A stretch of DNA of 7,451 nucleotides from an uncultured Collinsella sp. (GCA_902495155.1 CABUWD010000097.1:1-7451); one strand, 5' to 3'; positions 1-7,164 are shown, numbered from the stretch's first letter. Numbers and translations: made by a program. Notes: generated by a model not told the origin, from the letters alone.

Positions 1-13
1 CCCCCCCCCCCCC
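1..13. repeat. C homopolymer (13 C) at the window edge
   Basis: Thirteen consecutive C, then a G, then CCCCG and CGGGG (15-19 and 23-27), which can form a 5 bp hairpin with a 3-base loop. Read on the minus strand, the window ends in a long G run. This could be a genuine slippery tract, or a sequencing or assembly artefact of the kind that gives false G runs at contig ends. Confidence 0.85.
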
Positions 14-122
14 GCCCCGCGCCGGGGACCTTTCTGTATCGATGCGGCTTCTGAGCCGGATTGGCGTCGACAACGTCCGGCAAGGTTAGCCGGCTGCGTC
101 GAATTTCCGGCGTGCTTTAGCT

Positions 123-157
123 GAAAGAAAAAGATAGTGTGCGGAGCTTTGCTCTGC
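123..157 (-). terminator. Weak candidate terminator of the operon
   Basis: On the minus strand an imperfect hairpin (141-157: GAGC stem with an AAA loop, extended by two flanking pairs past one mismatch) is followed about 7 bases later by a T-rich tract, TTTTTCTTT (125-133). A canonical Rho-independent terminator has the T-tract directly at the stem base, so this is a poor example. It is the only T-rich tract on this strand between the tsaBD stop codon and the window edge, about 180 bases past the stop, which is why I list it. Confidence 0.3.
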
Positions 158-199
158 ATTTGGGATGGGAGCCCCTGAGAGCCGCGGGAGCCGGGCGGC

Positions 200-294
200 G
201 CATATGAACTTTATCGCGAGTTCCGCACGAACAGGAGGCCACTTAATGTGGCCTCCGTCGTGAGCAGGACTGTAGAGCAGGAAAGTTCATATGC
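200..294. repeat. 95 bp nested inverted repeat after tsaBD
   Basis: The 13-base arm GCATATGAACTTT (200-212) recurs as its exact reverse complement at 282-294. Nested inside is a second dyad (226-262). Between the arms and the inner dyad are unpaired segments of roughly 13 and 19 bases. The bases just outside the arms are GC-rich and only partly complementary. The element starts 43 bases past the tsaBD stop codon. Possible roles are a 3'-end stabilising or terminating RNA structure, a REP-like repeat, a miniature element with terminal inverted repeats, or a protein-binding dyad. Nothing in the sequence decides between these. Confidence 0.75.
226..262. repeat. Inner hairpin of the nested repeat
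   Basis: A perfect 9 bp stem, GGAGGCCAC (234-242) with GTGGCCTCC (248-256), encloses the loop TTAAT. After a small asymmetric internal loop (ACA against G) it is extended by CACGA (226-230) pairing with TCGTG (258-262). It can form on either strand. No T-tract follows on either side, so it is not a standard intrinsic terminator. Confidence 0.8.
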
Positions 295-337
295 GGCCGC
301 TGGCGCCCGGGCAGCGTCGGGGACCGCACCCGTACGA

Positions 338-2722
338 CTACAGCGTCATGTTTGGATCGGCGTCGACGTCGAACGGCGAGATTTCACCTCGGTCGAATTT
401 ACGGCGAGCGACCTCCGCGATCATGGCTGCGTTATCGGTACAGGCAGACAAGGGCGGCACCGTTACGCGAATCCCCTGACGTCCAAGCTTCTTGATCATC
501 ATCTCGCGCAGATGCGGGTTGGCCGAGACGCCGCCACCGATGCAGTATTCCTTGCATCCGGTAGCGTGCAATGCGTTTTTGGCCTTCTTGTACTGCACGT
601 CAAAGACAGCTGCCTCAAACGAAGCCGCCAGATCGGGCAGGTGAATCGTGCGCCCGGCCTTGGTCTCCTGTTCAATGTAGAGCGTCACAGCGGTTTTAAG
701 GCCCGAAAGCGAGAAGCGATAGTCTCCTCTGCTGTTAAGCGCACGGGGGAAATCGATCGCCTTGGGGTTGCCCGTCTCGGCCAGCTTGGAAATGATGGGG
801 CCACCGGGATAGCCCAGACCCAATGCCTTGGCTACCTTGTCGAAGGCCTCGCCCACAGCGTCGTCGAGCGTCTCACCGAGCACCTCGTAGTCGCCCCACG
901 CCTTCACGTGCACGAGCATGGTGTGCCCACCCGAGACAAGCGTGAAGATAAACGGCGGTTTGAGGTCGGGTTGCGCCAGCAGGTTGGCAAACAGGTGCCC
1001 CTCCAGATGGTTGACGCACACGAGCGGCTTGCCGGCAGCGTAGGCAAAGCCCTTGGCGAAGGCGACGCCAACCACGAGCGCGCCCACCAGGCCCGGGCCC
1101 TGTGTCACGCCCACGGCGGCAAGCTCGCTGGGAGCAATGGCTCCATCCTCAAGACCAAGCGATGCTGCGGCATCCTCGAGCGCCGCATCCACGACACTCA
1201 CAATCACCTCGACGTGTTTGCGCGAGGCGATCTCGGGCACCACGCCGCCAAAGCGGGCATGAAAATCAATCTGTGTCGACACCTGGTTGGCCAGCATATT
1301 GCCATCCGCATCGATAATCGCCACGGCCGTCTCGTCACAGGAACTCTCGATAGCGAGCACTAGGCGGCGGCGCTCAATTTCGGCACGCTCCCCCTCGGAG
1401 CGCCTAGGCGCAGGCAGCGGCCATACGCGCTGCTCTGCCGCCGTCGGCTCGGGCGAGGCATTGTCGACCGGAAGCACCAGGGGCAGCGGAGCCGTCATGA
1501 CGATGGCGTCCTTGCCGGCACCATAGTAGCCGCGGCGACGGCCAGCCTCGGTAAAGCCCAGAGCGTTATAAAGCGCGATCGCTCCCTCGTTACCGTCTTC
1601 GACCTCGAGCGAAGCCGTGGTGCAGCCGAGCATCTGGGCATCATAGCTCACGTGCGACAGCAGCTTGCGGGCAATGCCCTCACGGCGATGTGCCGGGTCG
1701 ACGGCGACATCCAGAATCTGCACATCACCGTCCACGACCATACCGCCGGCAAGGCCCAGCAGTTTGCCGTCGTCGTGTGCCACCCACCAACTACGCGGCA
1801 CAGCGACGTCCTCGCCCAGTTCGGACAGGAACATGCCCGGCGTCCACGCCTCGTGTCCGGCACCTTCAAAGCAGGCAGTCTCCAGCACGCTCGCGCCCTC
1901 GGCATCCGCCGCGCCCATGGGACGGAACTGCAGATGACGACCGGCGAGCTCATCGGCAACGCCCGTAATTTCGCTCTGCGCACTCTCGGCAAGACCAAGA
2001 CGCTTGCGCTCGTTTTCCTCGGCATCCGAAAGGCGCGTGTAAATCGGCAGGACGCGAGCCGGATCGCCGTCACCCGCAGCGTGCGCGAGCAGCAAGCCCT
2101 CGCCCGAAGGCCACCACAGGTCGCGCTCCACGCAGCGGGCGGTCTCGTCCTCACCCAGCAGCTTGCCATAGCGCACGAGACCGTCACCGGTCAGCTGAAC
2201 CTGGTCCCAGTCCGCTGCTTGGCGCCACTCATCGAGCGCCACGGCGGCCTTGACCACGTGTTCGCGCTCAAATTGACGCTCGGGGCCCTCATCGACCAGC
2301 ATATACAGCGCCGGATATACCTCACCGCGCATAGCATCGGCCAAGATACCAAGCTTGCCGCGCACGCCAGCCTTCCACGCCGTCCAAGCGCAAGCGTCGA
2401 GCGTCGACACGCCCAGCAGCGGAACATTGGCACCGCGCGCGAGGCCCTTGGCAGTGGAGATGCCGATGCGCACACCCGTAAACGACCCCGGGCCGCGGCC
2501 GACCACGTAGCAACCAACATCACTGCGATCCAGACCGGCTTGAGCCAGCACGCCATCAACGGTATTCACGAGCTCAACGTTGGCGTGACGGCGACACATG
2601 TGGTCGCCATTCACGAGCTTCGTCTCGCCCGTCTGCCCATCAATCCAGCTTGCCGCGCAGGCAAGCATGTCGGTCGAGGTATCGAGCGCCACCACCAGCG
2701 CGTTGTCGTTATGCAAGCTCAT
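338..2722 (-). CDS. TsaB-RimI-TsaD fusion: tRNA t6A37 synthesis and S18 N-acetylation
   Basis: A single open frame of 794 residues with three domains. Residues 1 to about 240 are TsaB, the scaffold paralogue of TsaD, with GRGPGSFTG at 75-83. About 263-412 is a GNAT acetyltransferase matching RimI (S18 N-terminal alanine acetylation): acetyl-CoA loop RREGIA at 346-351, ALYNALGF at 383-390, then the RRGYY ending. A linker of about 40 residues, rich in Pro, Glu and Arg, leads to a full TsaD (about 453-794): IESSCDE at 458-464, metal-binding histidines 572 and 576 in HLEGH, LVSGGHT at 595-601, GGGVSAN at 729-735, and Asp763 in CTDN. TsaD transfers the threonylcarbamoyl group to A37 of tRNA in the cytoplasm. 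I chose the ATG at 2722 because AAGG (2732-2735) lies 9 nt upstream; a TTG at 2740 would add six residues. It overlaps tsaE by 14 nt. All signature motifs look intact. The separate genes are the norm; the fusion is the notable point. Confidence 0.95.
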   Translation of the reverse strand: MSLHNDNALVVALDTSTDMLACAASWIDGQTGETKLVNGDHMCRRHANVELVNTVDGVLAQAGLDRSDVGCYVVGRGPGSFTGVRIGISTAKGLARGANVPLLGVSTLDACAWTAWKAGVRGKLGILADAMRGEVYPALYMLVDEGPERQFEREHVVKAAVALDEWRQAADWDQVQLTGDGLVRYGKLLGEDETARCVERDLWWPSGEGLLLAHAAGDGDPARVLPIYTRLSDAEENERKRLGLAESAQSEITGVADELAGRHLQFRPMGAADAEGASVLETACFEGAGHEAWTPGMFLSELGEDVAVPRSWWVAHDDGKLLGLAGGMVVDGDVQILDVAVDPAHRREGIARKLLSHVSYDAQMLGCTTASLEVEDGNEGAIALYNALGFTEAGRRRGYYGAGKDAIVMTAPLPLVLPVDNASPEPTAAEQRVWPLPAPRRSEGERAEIERRRLVLAIESSCDETAVAIIDADGNMLANQVSTQIDFHARFGGVVPEIASRKHVEVIVSVVDAALEDAAASLGLEDGAIAPSELAAVGVTQGPGLVGALVVGVAFAKGFAYAAGKPLVCVNHLEGHLFANLLAQPDLKPPFIFTLVSGGHTMLVHVKAWGDYEVLGETLDDAVGEAFDKVAKALGLGYPGGPIISKLAETGNPKAIDFPRALNSRGDYRFSLSGLKTAVTLYIEQETKAGRTIHLPDLAASFEAAVFDVQYKKAKNALHATGCKEYCIGGGVSANPHLREMMIKKLGRQGIRVTVPPLSACTDNAAMIAEVARRKFDRGEISPFDVDADPNMTL

Positions 2723-3215
2723 CTTGTACAGCCTTATCAATCAAATGGGAAAGCTCCATTGCGCGGTCACCGTGCGCCTCAAGCGTTATCGTTCGCACAT
2801 CGCTGTCGCCCTCATCACGCTTGAGCGTCACCGAAAGATACTCATCCGTCAGCTCGTCCTGGAATTGTTCGCCCCATTCCAGCAGGCAAGCACCCTCATA
2901 GCCCAGCACATCGAAAATGCCCGTATCCTCGAGCTCGTAGGCATGCTCCAGGCGGTATAGATCAAAGTGAAACAGCGGAATACGACCTTGATCGTGAACG
3001 GCCATGAGCGCAAACGTAGGACTCGTAACCATATGCCCATCGCCCAGCCCGCGCGAGACGCCCTTGGTAAAGTGAGTTTTGCCCACTCCCAGGCCACCGG
3101 TCAGGATAAGCACATCGCCGTCCTCAAGGCACGGTGCAATTAGCTCGCCAAAGTACTCCGTATCGGCAGCGCAAGTCGTTTTGTAAGTACCTACCCCCAG
3201 GCGCTCCAGGGACAT
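2709..3215 (-). CDS. tsaE: TsaE, ATPase of the tRNA t6A threonylcarbamoyl complex
   Basis: 168 residues, the usual size for TsaE (about 150-170). TsaE binds and hydrolyses ATP while docked on the TsaB-TsaD dimer and is needed for catalytic turnover in t6A37 formation. Visible motifs are the Walker A loop GGLGVGKT (40-47), TSPTF (64-68), HFDLYR (83-88) and LEWGE (112-116), in the standard order. The ATG at 3215 has AAGGAG at 3221-3226 with a 5 nt spacer, overlapping the tandem stops (TAATAA) that end the upstream glycosylase gene. Its 3' end overlaps the start of the TsaB-RimI-TsaD fusion gene by 14 nt, so the two are probably translationally coupled, which suits partners in one complex. Confidence 0.96.
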   Translation of the reverse strand: MSLERLGVGTYKTTCAADTEYFGELIAPCLEDGDVLILTGGLGVGKTHFTKGVSRGLGDGHMVTSPTFALMAVHDQGRIPLFHFDLYRLEHAYELEDTGIFDVLGYEGACLLEWGEQFQDELTDEYLSVTLKRDEGDSDVRTITLEAHGDRAMELSHLIDKAVQDELA

Positions 3216-3227
3216 ATATGCTCCTTA

Positions 3228-3848
3228 TTATTCCGAGGCGTCCTCTGGTGCGGGATGTCGCTCCAGATAATCACCCAGCATCTTAAAGTCTTCCTCCAGC
3301 AGCTCCTGCCACGCCGGATTGCGCAGCGCTGCTGCCGGATGAAAAGTGGGCATTACTACAAAATGCCCCATCTGGTGGAACCTGCCGCGCAGCTTAGTAA
3401 TGCCAATCTCGGTCTTAAGCACAAAGTGCGTCGCGGGGTTGCCGAGCGTCACGATAATATCAGGCCAGATGCTTCGAATCTGCTCACGCAAAAACGGCGA
3501 GCAAGCCAGCACTTCCTCGGGACGCGGATTGCGGTTTCCCGGCGGGCGGCACTTAAGCACGTTGGCAATGTAGACGTCTTCGCGTTTGAGCCCCGCCAGC
3601 GACAAAATGCCGTTGAGGTCCTCGCCTGCCGCCCCCACAAAAGGCTCGCCCTGCAAATCCTCATTGCGGCCCGGCGCCTCACCAATAAACATCACGCGAG
3701 CGCGGGGGTTTCCCACGCCAAACACGATATTGTGACGCGACTGGTAGAGCTGGCAGAGGTGACAATCGCCCAGAACGGCCTCAATTTCCTCGAGTGCGAC
3801 CTCACGTGGTGCCTGATGGGTATGGCCGGGGATGTGCATGACGCCCAT
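3228..3848 (-). CDS. Family 4 (Fe-S) uracil-DNA glycosylase
   Basis: 206 residues. It excises uracil from DNA, starting base excision repair. Four cysteines, C29 and C32 (CHLC), C100 (LKCRPPGNR) and C116 (ACSPF), match the [4Fe-4S] ligands of family 4 enzymes. The uracil-binding and catalytic motif GEAPGRNEDLQGEPFVG begins at 56, and the second active-site motif, FHPAAALRNP, begins at 169. The ATG at 3848 is favoured because TAGGAG (3854-3859) sits 5 nt upstream; its TAG is the stop codon of alr, so the two genes are probably coupled. The gene has no functional link with its neighbours on either side (D-alanine and t6A synthesis) and seems to be a passenger in the operon. The family call is firm; the older annotation 'phage SPO1 DNA polymerase-related protein' refers to the same family. 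Confidence 0.95.
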   Translation of the reverse strand: MGVMHIPGHTHQAPREVALEEIEAVLGDCHLCQLYQSRHNIVFGVGNPRARVMFIGEAPGRNEDLQGEPFVGAAGEDLNGILSLAGLKREDVYIANVLKCRPPGNRNPRPEEVLACSPFLREQIRSIWPDIIVTLGNPATHFVLKTEIGITKLRGRFHQMGHFVVMPTFHPAAALRNPAWQELLEEDFKMLGDYLERHPAPEDASE

Positions 3849-3856
3849 AGCGGCTC

Positions 3857-5002
3857 CTACACGTAGACCTTGTCGAGACGCATGCCAAAGCCGCAGGCGA
3901 CCTCGTAGTTAATCGTTCCGCGCAGTCGGGCCATCTCGTCCATAGTGATCTCGGCATCGCCATCGCGGCCGACAATGATCATCTCGTCACCATACTCGGC
4001 CTCGGGAATCTCGTGTGCCGGGTTGGACTGAATGGCGACCATAAACTGGTCCATGCAGATATTGCCAACCTGATGCACGCGCTCGCCGCGATACAGCACA
4101 TCCATACGATTGGAAAGCGTACGCGATAGGCCATCGGCATAACCGATCGGCAGCGTGCAGATCTGAACGCGCGTACGCGGTACGCGGTAGGTAAAACCGT
4201 AGCCCACGCCCTCACCCATCGCAGGGTGTGCCACGCGCGTCACACGCGCATGGACGCTCATAACGGGATCAAGCTGCATCACGCGGCCACTCAGCTCGCA
4301 CGGCTGCATGCCATACAAGCCAACGCCGGCGCGGATCATATCAAAATGCATCGAGGGGTCGAGCATCGAGGACGGCGTGTTGGCGCAGTGCACGATACCG
4401 CACTCAAAACCCGCATCCTTAATGGCCTGAACGGCCTCGGTAAAGCGCTGACACTGCAGCTTGTAGTCCCAGCCCGAAGGTTCATCGGCCGTGGCGAAGT
4501 GCGTAAATACGCCGTCGCACTGAATACCGCGATGGAAATTTATACCGCGGACAAAGTCGAGCACCTGCGTGTAGTGAACGCCGATACGATTCATGCCCGT
4601 CTCGATGGCGAGATGATACTTGCCCACTTTGCCCGCCGCGACGGCACATTCGCCATACGCAAGAGCAAAGTCAGACGTATAGACCGAGGGCATGATATCA
4701 AACTCGAGCAACGTCGGAATGGCCTCGATAGGCGGCTCGCTTAGGATGAGGATGGGTTTCGTAATCCCGCCCTGTCGGAGCTCAACGCCCTCGTTAACCG
4801 TCGCCACGGCAAACATGTCGGCACCGACCGAATACATGATCTTGGCGCACTCAACAGCTCCATGACCATAAGCATCGGCCTTGACCACGCAGCACAGGCG
4901 CTGACGTGGATTCAGCAAGTTCTTATAGGCCCTCGTGTTGCGACGGAGCGCCCCGCGGTCGATCTCGACCCAGGACCAGCGCGTCAAATCGGCTTTATTC
5001 AT
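3857..5002 (-). CDS. alr: Alanine racemase
   Basis: 381 residues, typical for Alr. This PLP enzyme interconverts L- and D-alanine and supplies D-Ala for peptidoglycan. The N-terminal TIM-barrel domain carries the PLP lysine K41 in VVKADAYGHG and R139 in ETGMNRIGVH. The C-terminal beta domain carries the second catalytic base Y268 in GVGYGFTYR, IGYADG (286-291) and NICMDQF (314-320). All expected catalytic residues are present and there is no signal peptide, so it is cytoplasmic. The start ATG (5000-5002) lies 2 nt after the nnr stop codon (TAA). The ribosome binding site is weak (GGA about 9 nt upstream), so translation probably depends on coupling to nnr. The stop TAG is part of the next gene's Shine-Dalgarno. 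Confidence 0.97.
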   Translation of the reverse strand: MNKADLTRWSWVEIDRGALRRNTRAYKNLLNPRQRLCCVVKADAYGHGAVECAKIMYSVGADMFAVATVNEGVELRQGGITKPILILSEPPIEAIPTLLEFDIMPSVYTSDFALAYGECAVAAGKVGKYHLAIETGMNRIGVHYTQVLDFVRGINFHRGIQCDGVFTHFATADEPSGWDYKLQCQRFTEAVQAIKDAGFECGIVHCANTPSSMLDPSMHFDMIRAGVGLYGMQPCELSGRVMQLDPVMSVHARVTRVAHPAMGEGVGYGFTYRVPRTRVQICTLPIGYADGLSRTLSNRMDVLYRGERVHQVGNICMDQFMVAIQSNPAHEIPEAEYGDEMIIVGRDGDAEITMDEMARLRGTINYEVACGFGMRLDKVYV

Positions 5003-5004
5003 GA

Positions 5005-6621
5005 TTAGTCATCCGACCCTTCGTCCATGATTCCCAGATCTTCGAGCGCATCCTTTGCCGCCAGTTCCATGGCAGGACCGATCAAGTCGATAAGATCGGT
5101 CGCGATGACGCTCTTCTCACCATACTCCGTCGCCGCGGCAAAACCGGCGTAGCTGTGAAGTGCGACGGCGTACGAATACAGCAACTCCCAACGATCCATC
5201 TCGTCGCGCATGGTGGCAAGCGTGCCGGCCAAAATACCCGCGAGAACATCACCCGAACCGGCAGTTGCCAGAGAAGCCGGACCCGAGAGCGGCAGCAGCA
5301 CACGCTCAACGCCACAGATAGCCGTCGTCGGCCCCTTGGCAATGACCACCAGATTGTCGGAGCCCGCAGCCCAGACAACCTTCTGCGCGGCCGCAATCGC
5401 GGTACCAAGGTCGTTCACCTCGTCACCGGCAACCAGACGCGAAAGCTCACGATAGTGCGGCGTCATAACCAACGGCTGCTCGCGACGATACATCTCGGGA
5501 TTACTATCAATACCGTCAATGGCAATCTTAGCAAGGCAGTTGAGTGCATCGGCGTCCAAAATAAGCGGCACATCAAGCTCGAGCAAGCCCGAAACCACCT
5601 GCATAGCGCCGGCAGATGTCGTCATACCGGGACCGCACAGTACACAGCTGTACTTCTTTGCAATCTCGCACACCGTCATGCGCGCAGCGGCGCCAAAGGA
5701 GCCGCGGGAATCAGACGGAATAGCAAAGACGGGAATCGAAGGAAGTGCCATGCGAATAAGATTGGCGCAGGCGTCAGGAGCCGCGACTGCCACGTAACCA
5801 GCACCCGCGCGAGCTGCAGACTTGGCCGCCATAATGGCAGCACCAGGATATTGCGCAGATCCGGCGACAATAAGCACAGAGCCACGGGAATACTTATCGA
5901 TATTCGTAGGTAGTGGAGCAAAGTAATCAACTAAGTCACCGGGCTCGACAATCTCGGCGGCGTGGTCGACATCATCGATGACCTCGTCAAGACGGTCGTA
6001 AAGATTGCCGCAGATCAAATCGCCAGCATACTCAGGGCCATCAGCGCTATACAGACCAATCTTGGGCGCAATCATCGTCACCGTATGCTCGGCACGAATG
6101 CAGTCGTCATCAACAACGCCCGTCTCGGCATTCAGGCCCGAGGGGACATCAATGGATACGACACAATCGGCGCATTCATTGACCGTAGGAATCCAGATGG
6201 AGAACGGCGCACGCAGATTCCCGTGGAAACCGGTACCAAAAATGGCATCGACAACAACATCGGCCTTATCGATCAAAACCTCGAGTTCGTCACGCGAGGG
6301 GCCGACGCAAACGTGCACATCGCGGCCGGCAGTACGACGAGCAACATGACGTGCCAGAGCAGCAGGAATCTCATCCGGCTCAACCGGAGAAACGATATCC
6401 ACGTCCACACCCTTATGGCTCAGGATATCGGCGGCAACCCAACCGTCGCCGCCATTATTACCAAAACCGACCAGAACGAGAACCCGATCGGGATTGAGCT
6501 TCAAGACCTCGTTGGCGGCAAACTCACCCGCTAGCTCCATAAGCTCGGCCTTCGAAGTCCCTTCGCGTTCGATGATATCCTCGAGACGAACGACTTCTTC
6601 GGTACTCAAAACCGGTTTCAT
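5005..6621 (-). CDS. nnr: Bifunctional NAD(P)HX epimerase / ADP-dependent dehydratase
   Basis: 538 residues, slightly longer than the usual 500 or so. It repairs hydrated NADH and NADPH: the N-terminal domain (YjeF_N, about 1-215) epimerises R- and S-NAD(P)HX, and the C-terminal ribokinase-like domain (about 235-515) dehydrates the S form using ADP. N-domain motifs: GFGNNGGDG (52-60), DAIFGTG (125-131), SIDVPSGLN (157-164) and K187 in APKIGL. C-domain motifs: GSVLIVAGSAQYPGAA (247-262), DADALN (356-361), TPHYRE (387-392), AKG (428-430) and AGSGDVLAG (454-462). A short acidic tail ends the protein. The ATG at 6621 directly follows the acpS stop codon with no gap, and AGGAG (6627-6631) lies 5 nt upstream inside acpS, so coupling is likely. 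Confidence 0.96.
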   Translation of the reverse strand: MKPVLSTEEVVRLEDIIEREGTSKAELMELAGEFAANEVLKLNPDRVLVLVGFGNNGGDGWVAADILSHKGVDVDIVSPVEPDEIPAALARHVARRTAGRDVHVCVGPSRDELEVLIDKADVVVDAIFGTGFHGNLRAPFSIWIPTVNECADCVVSIDVPSGLNAETGVVDDDCIRAEHTVTMIAPKIGLYSADGPEYAGDLICGNLYDRLDEVIDDVDHAAEIVEPGDLVDYFAPLPTNIDKYSRGSVLIVAGSAQYPGAAIMAAKSAARAGAGYVAVAAPDACANLIRMALPSIPVFAIPSDSRGSFGAAARMTVCEIAKKYSCVLCGPGMTTSAGAMQVVSGLLELDVPLILDADALNCLAKIAIDGIDSNPEMYRREQPLVMTPHYRELSRLVAGDEVNDLGTAIAAAQKVVWAAGSDNLVVIAKGPTTAICGVERVLLPLSGPASLATAGSGDVLAGILAGTLATMRDEMDRWELLYSYAVALHSYAGFAAATEYGEKSVIATDLIDLIGPAMELAAKDALEDLGIMDEGSDD

Positions 6622-7161
6622 CTATGCTCCTAGCGTATCTTGCGAAGCATCGCCCAGGTGCTCCGTCAATGCTGAATTCTGCAGCTGCTCAAGCTCATCT
6701 AAAACAGAGCGAGCCTCTTTAAATGTCTGCGCTACGCGTTTCTTGGTGCTCACCTTTTCCTCTTTTGGCTTAGGCCGAGCATCTTCGGTAATCGCGATGG
6801 CATTCGCAACGGCCAAGTCTCCTGTAAGCGTAATGGAAAGAGCGACCTCAACAACACCCAGTTCTTGAGCGATCTCGAGAGCACGGCCCGAAAGCAGCGC
6901 CTTCGGTTTGCCGAGTTTATCACGCGTAACCGAAACATCCTTGCGACCCACGCCTTGACTAAAACCCGTGCCGAGAGCTTTAAGTACCGCCTCGCGCGAA
7001 GCAAAGCGGCTCGCATAGTGAGCAGCGGGACGCGATGATGCATCGCAATACGCACGCTCTTCTTCGGTAAACACACGCCGAGCAAACGACGGCGTCTTTT
7101 CAAGAATTGATTTCATGCGGGAAATCTCGACGATATCAACGCCGATACCAGCTTCAGCCAT
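6622..7161 (-). CDS. acpS: Holo-[acyl-carrier-protein] synthase with C-terminal tail
   Basis: 179 residues from the chosen start. AcpS moves phosphopantetheine from CoA to the serine of apo-ACP, activating it for fatty acid synthesis. Visible family motifs are GIGVDIVEI (5-13, with the metal ligand D9), the RFASREAVLKALGTG helix (52-66, with the metal ligand E57) and a LGKPK turn (83-87). In the helix motif, Arg56 stands where the family usually has Lys. Family members are usually about 120-126 residues; here the domain ends near residue 127 and a charged tail of about 50 residues, predicted helical by its pattern (EARSVLDELEQLQ), follows. The start at 7161 is preferred over the ATG at 7173 because that earlier ATG sits inside the Shine-Dalgarno sequence (GGAGGTG). 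First gene of the operon. Confidence 0.93.
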   Translation of the reverse strand: MAEAGIGVDIVEISRMKSILEKTPSFARRVFTEEERAYCDASSRPAAHYASRFASREAVLKALGTGFSQGVGRKDVSVTRDKLGKPKALLSGRALEIAQELGVVEVALSITLTGDLAVANAIAITEDARPKPKEEKVSTKKRVAQTFKEARSVLDELEQLQNSALTEHLGDASQDTLGA

Positions 7162-7164
7162 GTT

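Larger units (their letters stand above)
1..337. other. Non-coding stretch downstream of the operon
   Basis: I see no credible gene here. Open frames on either strand are short or are the beginnings of antisense shadows of the tsaBD gene. The stretch holds a C homopolymer at its left end, several small CCGG-centred hairpins (for example CCGGC 77-81 with GCCGG 89-93), a T-rich patch on the minus strand at about 123-135, and a nested inverted repeat at 200-294. No tRNA T-loop signature or known small-RNA signature was recognised by eye. It probably contains the operon's 3' untranslated region and possibly the upstream region of a gene beyond the window. Confidence 0.6.

Noticed and set aside
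40..110. Possible tRNA or small structured RNA from repeated CCGG hairpins
   Set aside because: No cloverleaf, T-loop or acceptor stem could be drawn; the small stems are what GC-rich DNA gives by chance.
204..263. Possible 19-residue leader peptide on the plus strand, mirrored by a 15-residue one starting MNF on the minus strand (291 downward)
   Set aside because: Both starts come from the same inverted-repeat arm, neither has a Shine-Dalgarno sequence, and no gene follows that a leader would control.
248..1363. Plus-strand open frame of 371 codons opposite TsaD
   Set aside because: Antisense to the catalytic TsaD domain with no family motif, and its start codon lies in the inner hairpin without a ribosome binding site.
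1652..2824. Long plus-strand open frame (390 codons) opposite the fusion gene
   Set aside because: It lies wholly antisense to tsaBD and tsaE, whose motifs are unmistakable. Its translation is rich in His, Arg and Ala with no recognisable family, as expected for an antisense frame in GC-rich DNA.
5155..5913. Plus-strand open frame of 252 codons opposite nnr
   Set aside because: Antisense to the conserved dehydratase domain; composition is typical of a shadow frame.
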